Shown: one piece after another, positions 62,313-64,000 of the stretch
Layout: each line of letters opens with the position of its first letter
How positions within the stretch are numbered: the first letter of the stretch is position 1
Origin: Pseudobacteriovorax antillogorgiicola
Lineage (GTDB): Bacteria; Bdellovibrionota_B; Oligoflexia; Oligoflexales; Oligoflexaceae
NCBI RefSeq assembly: GCF_900177345.1
Contig: NZ_FWZT01000022.1
Coordinates: 93,391 to 157,390, forward strand
Direction of reading: 5' to 3'
Length of the DNA: 64,000 nucleotides
The notes under the pieces: model-generated
Seen by the model: the letters and a program-made list of their open reading frames with translations, nothing else
The model's database searches: none
Told to the model about the DNA's origin: nothing
Program-made: the position numbers and the translations under genes

Positions 62313-62617
62313 GTGTTTCAATCTCCTTGGCATGAAAGAGGGTGATCATTCATTTTCCACGAATATAATACAACGGAAATTATTGTTCGATTGGTCCTTG
62401 AACTTTTGACTGTTCGCAAGAATCCTATTCAAAAAATTTGAAGACGGCGATTCTCCATTCATCATTGATTCTATCGGTGGTAGGCTCCACCCAAACTTAA
62501 CGAGCAAATAAATAAGCCTTCGGTTTCTTTCGATTTACCGGACATAAATCAGGACATTCAGAAACCTCTTACGGCTTATTTGTTTGCGTCTATTTCCATA
62601 ATTCCACGGGAGACTTT
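62313..62617. other. Divergent intergenic region
   Basis: About 305 AT-rich bases between the dehydrogenase pair and the right-hand lipoprotein gene. No dyad or reading frame stands out; promoters in both directions are expected. Confidence 0.5.
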
Positions 62618-63775
62618 ATGAGACTTATCACGAAGACATTAGGAATCACCATGCCATGGCTCCTTACAAGCTGTGGTTACTTGCCAACAGCATCACAACT
62701 TGATGTGGCGTCAAGTACGAGCTTTTCGGCTTGGTGCCAATCTTGGCAACTTGAAAGTTGCGAGAAAGTACCCAGCGACAAAATTCCTTCTAAACTTTGG
62801 CCCTCAGCATTGGAGATTGCAGATGCTTTGGTAAAAAGCCCATCCAGCATCAATTTCGAGCGCGGTAGCTTCGAGTCTTCAAGTGTTCAGAACCTTCTTA
62901 TGAACACGTTAGGGCGAGACACGATAGATCACCTCAATCAAATACCTTGGTCTTCCATTTATACAGATGGAACAGCATTCAACATTGAACAGGATGAAGT
63001 CAGTGAAGTTGTAACAAATGGTCTAAGAACAGAATTCGCGATGAGTTCTCGTCTGGTCCTAAGTGAACCCGGGACACTAGCCATTGATGGTATAACCTTA
63101 AATAATAGCGATAGAACAAAAATATTTACTATCAAGACCATTGATCTTAGCGTCAGTAATCGCTTGACATTCGAAAATTCTGACCTCGTAATCGAAGATA
63201 TTCCCTTGGAGTTTATCTTACCCTTGCCTGACCAATGGCCGACTATAGTCCCATCTGAATTACTATCCCTAACAAGAGATGTACTTTTCGACCAGGACGT
63301 ATCTTGGAGAAACGCCATAGATATCCAGCTGAACGAGTCGAACCTAGAGACGATTCACAACGCAATTGTTCCAATTCTTGAGCCCGATGCTGTTACACCT
63401 GGGCTATCAAAAATTCTTGAGACAGCTCAGTCCGCGAACTTTGGAGGGACGCAATCACAAAACGAATGGGGGAGCCTGACTCTCAAAAACGAACTTAGCT
63501 GCGAGGCAAAGCTGCGCAATATTCCTGTTCTTGGTTCGGCGACGGTACGTCTCGATCTTGATCAGCGTTCGAGCCTTTCTAAGCTAAAAGAAACAAGCAA
63601 TGGCTTCTCTTTTGAAATATCAGGAATCGATAGCAATTTCGGCAAGATCAGTCGTATTGAAGTAGATGGTAGTAAGATCAAAGCCAAGATCGGCTGGTTG
63701 ACAATTCCTGTTGATGTCGATGATGCGGTCAGTGGTGAGAATGCTATAGCCATAGACAGCCTAACATGTTCATAA
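62618..63775 (+). CDS. Lipoprotein of unknown family
   Basis: A 385-aa lipoprotein (LLTSC lipobox near residue 19), beta-rich throughout, with two Cys near residues 40-48 and a terminal Cys. GGGAG precedes the ATG. The strand pattern suggests a lipid-binding or beta-helix-like fold, but no family is recognised. A short hairpin repeat follows. Confidence 0.65.
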   Translation: MRLITKTLGITMPWLLTSCGYLPTASQLDVASSTSFSAWCQSWQLESCEKVPSDKIPSKLWPSALEIADALVKSPSSINFERGSFESSSVQNLLMNTLGRDTIDHLNQIPWSSIYTDGTAFNIEQDEVSEVVTNGLRTEFAMSSRLVLSEPGTLAIDGITLNNSDRTKIFTIKTIDLSVSNRLTFENSDLVIEDIPLEFILPLPDQWPTIVPSELLSLTRDVLFDQDVSWRNAIDIQLNESNLETIHNAIVPILEPDAVTPGLSKILETAQSANFGGTQSQNEWGSLTLKNELSCEAKLRNIPVLGSATVRLDLDQRSSLSKLKETSNGFSFEISGIDSNFGKISRIEVDGSKIKAKIGWLTIPVDVDDAVSGENAIAIDSLTCS

Positions 63776-63872
63776 CTCCGTTCGGTGCGAGTTTTATTGT
63801 TTAGTGCTTTAACCGCCACGAAAGTGCTGTTTCATGTTTATAACAAGAGAACATTGACATATTGCTCAACTA

Positions 63873-63912
63873 AGGGCAGTTGACGTTTCGAAGGCACATC
63901 AACTGCCGCTCC
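63873..63912 (+). repeat. Short hairpin member of the TA-flanked repeat family (copy D)
   Basis: It has the same end sequence as copies A-C with a 9-bp stem GGCAGTTGA/TCAACTGCC and a loop containing CGTTTCGAAGG. TA lies on both sides (63871-63872 and 63913-63914). Relative to copy C the stem changes at a paired position on both arms (T-A to A-T), so pairing is preserved. The right end forms the TAG of the partial minus-strand reading frame. Confidence 0.75.
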
Positions 63913-64000
63913 TAAAAACCTAGACAAACCTGGGTCCATCTAAAATTAAAGGTAATTCGCTCTCCGTTAATGTCGATTTCTCGCGTGTAACTGGAGTCCT
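63912..64000 (-). CDS. C-terminal end of a truncated reading frame (window edge)
   Basis: An open frame enters from the right edge and ends at a TAG whose last base is the first base of repeat copy D. The visible residues (SYTREIDINGERITFNF…QVCLGF) look beta-rich. The gene cannot be identified from this fragment. The stop may have been created by the repeat insertion. Confidence 0.35.
   Translation of the reverse strand, partial: DSSYTREIDINGERITFNFRWTQVCLGF

Noticed and set aside
1..64000. CRISPR arrays, tRNA or rRNA genes
   Set aside because: No regularly spaced direct repeats and no T-arm-like sequence in a cloverleaf context were found on reading the window.

Overview
This is a stretch of chromosome from a free-living Gram-negative bacterium with moderate GC content. 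It encodes many lipoproteins with clear lipoboxes, several outer-membrane beta-barrel-like proteins, a TonB-dependent receptor, SecB, an RND pump and -24/-12 (sigma-54) promoters. The mix of single-copy housekeeping genes and orphan secreted proteins fits a member of the Bdellovibrionota/Oligoflexia or a related deltaproteobacterial lineage. That placement is inference; the window contains no rRNA or marker gene that settles it. I see no tRNA, rRNA, CRISPR array or intact insertion sequence.

Layout. 0.5-10 kb: a secreted GH6 cellulase, a PIN/Phd toxin-antitoxin pair, a glutathione transferase, a mannose-6-phosphate isomerase, a large TonB-dependent receptor, and two divergent paralogues with a C-type-lectin-like cysteine domain, one preceded by a TTG-started small ORF. 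10-14 kb: a bufferin operon (bufA-bufB-bufC) followed by a diheme c-type cytochrome and a TPR protein. 14-25 kb: a PA14 lipoprotein, a ZIP-like metal transporter coupled to a methyltransferase, an orphan RND transporter, a membrane-anchored GIY-YIG protein, a 2H-phosphoesterase-like lipoprotein, a DUF3089 hydrolase and a beta-CASP metallo-hydrolase. 25-33 kb: a general-stress region (DUF1328, OmpA-type lipoprotein, CsbD, a YflT-like glycine-zipper protein) in which three transcription units have near-consensus sigma-54 promoters. It also contains a frameshifted endonuclease/exonuclease/phosphatase gene. 33-43 kb: P-domain lipoproteins, an overlapping three-gene envelope operon of unknown function, a DCC protein, deoC-deoD and a fatty-acid desaturase. 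43-53 kb: a Wzc-like protein with a degenerate kinase domain, a receiver-TPR protein, a chemoreceptor-like protein, a Na+/H+ antiporter and secB. 54-59.4 kb: the most unusual locus. 60-64 kb: a Tat-linked GMC dehydrogenase pair and a lipoprotein.

The best candidate for an undescribed system is at 54134-59415. Two genes overlapping by 4 bp encode (i) a fusion of a canonical c-di-GMP-type PilZ domain, an HMG-CoA-reductase-like domain and an aminoglycoside-phosphotransferase-like domain, and (ii) an 869-residue relative of rifampin phosphotransferase / PEP synthase. By eye most catalytic residues of the reductase and kinase domains are replaced, so the module is either a c-di-GMP-gated set of pseudoenzymes or has a new chemistry.

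A family of small repeats with inverted termini (consensus end GGGGCTGTTGACGTTTCGAA, flanked by TA) occurs four times: two ~160-bp copies and two ~40-bp hairpin versions. In two cases the repeat boundary itself forms the TAG stop codon of the adjacent reading frame.
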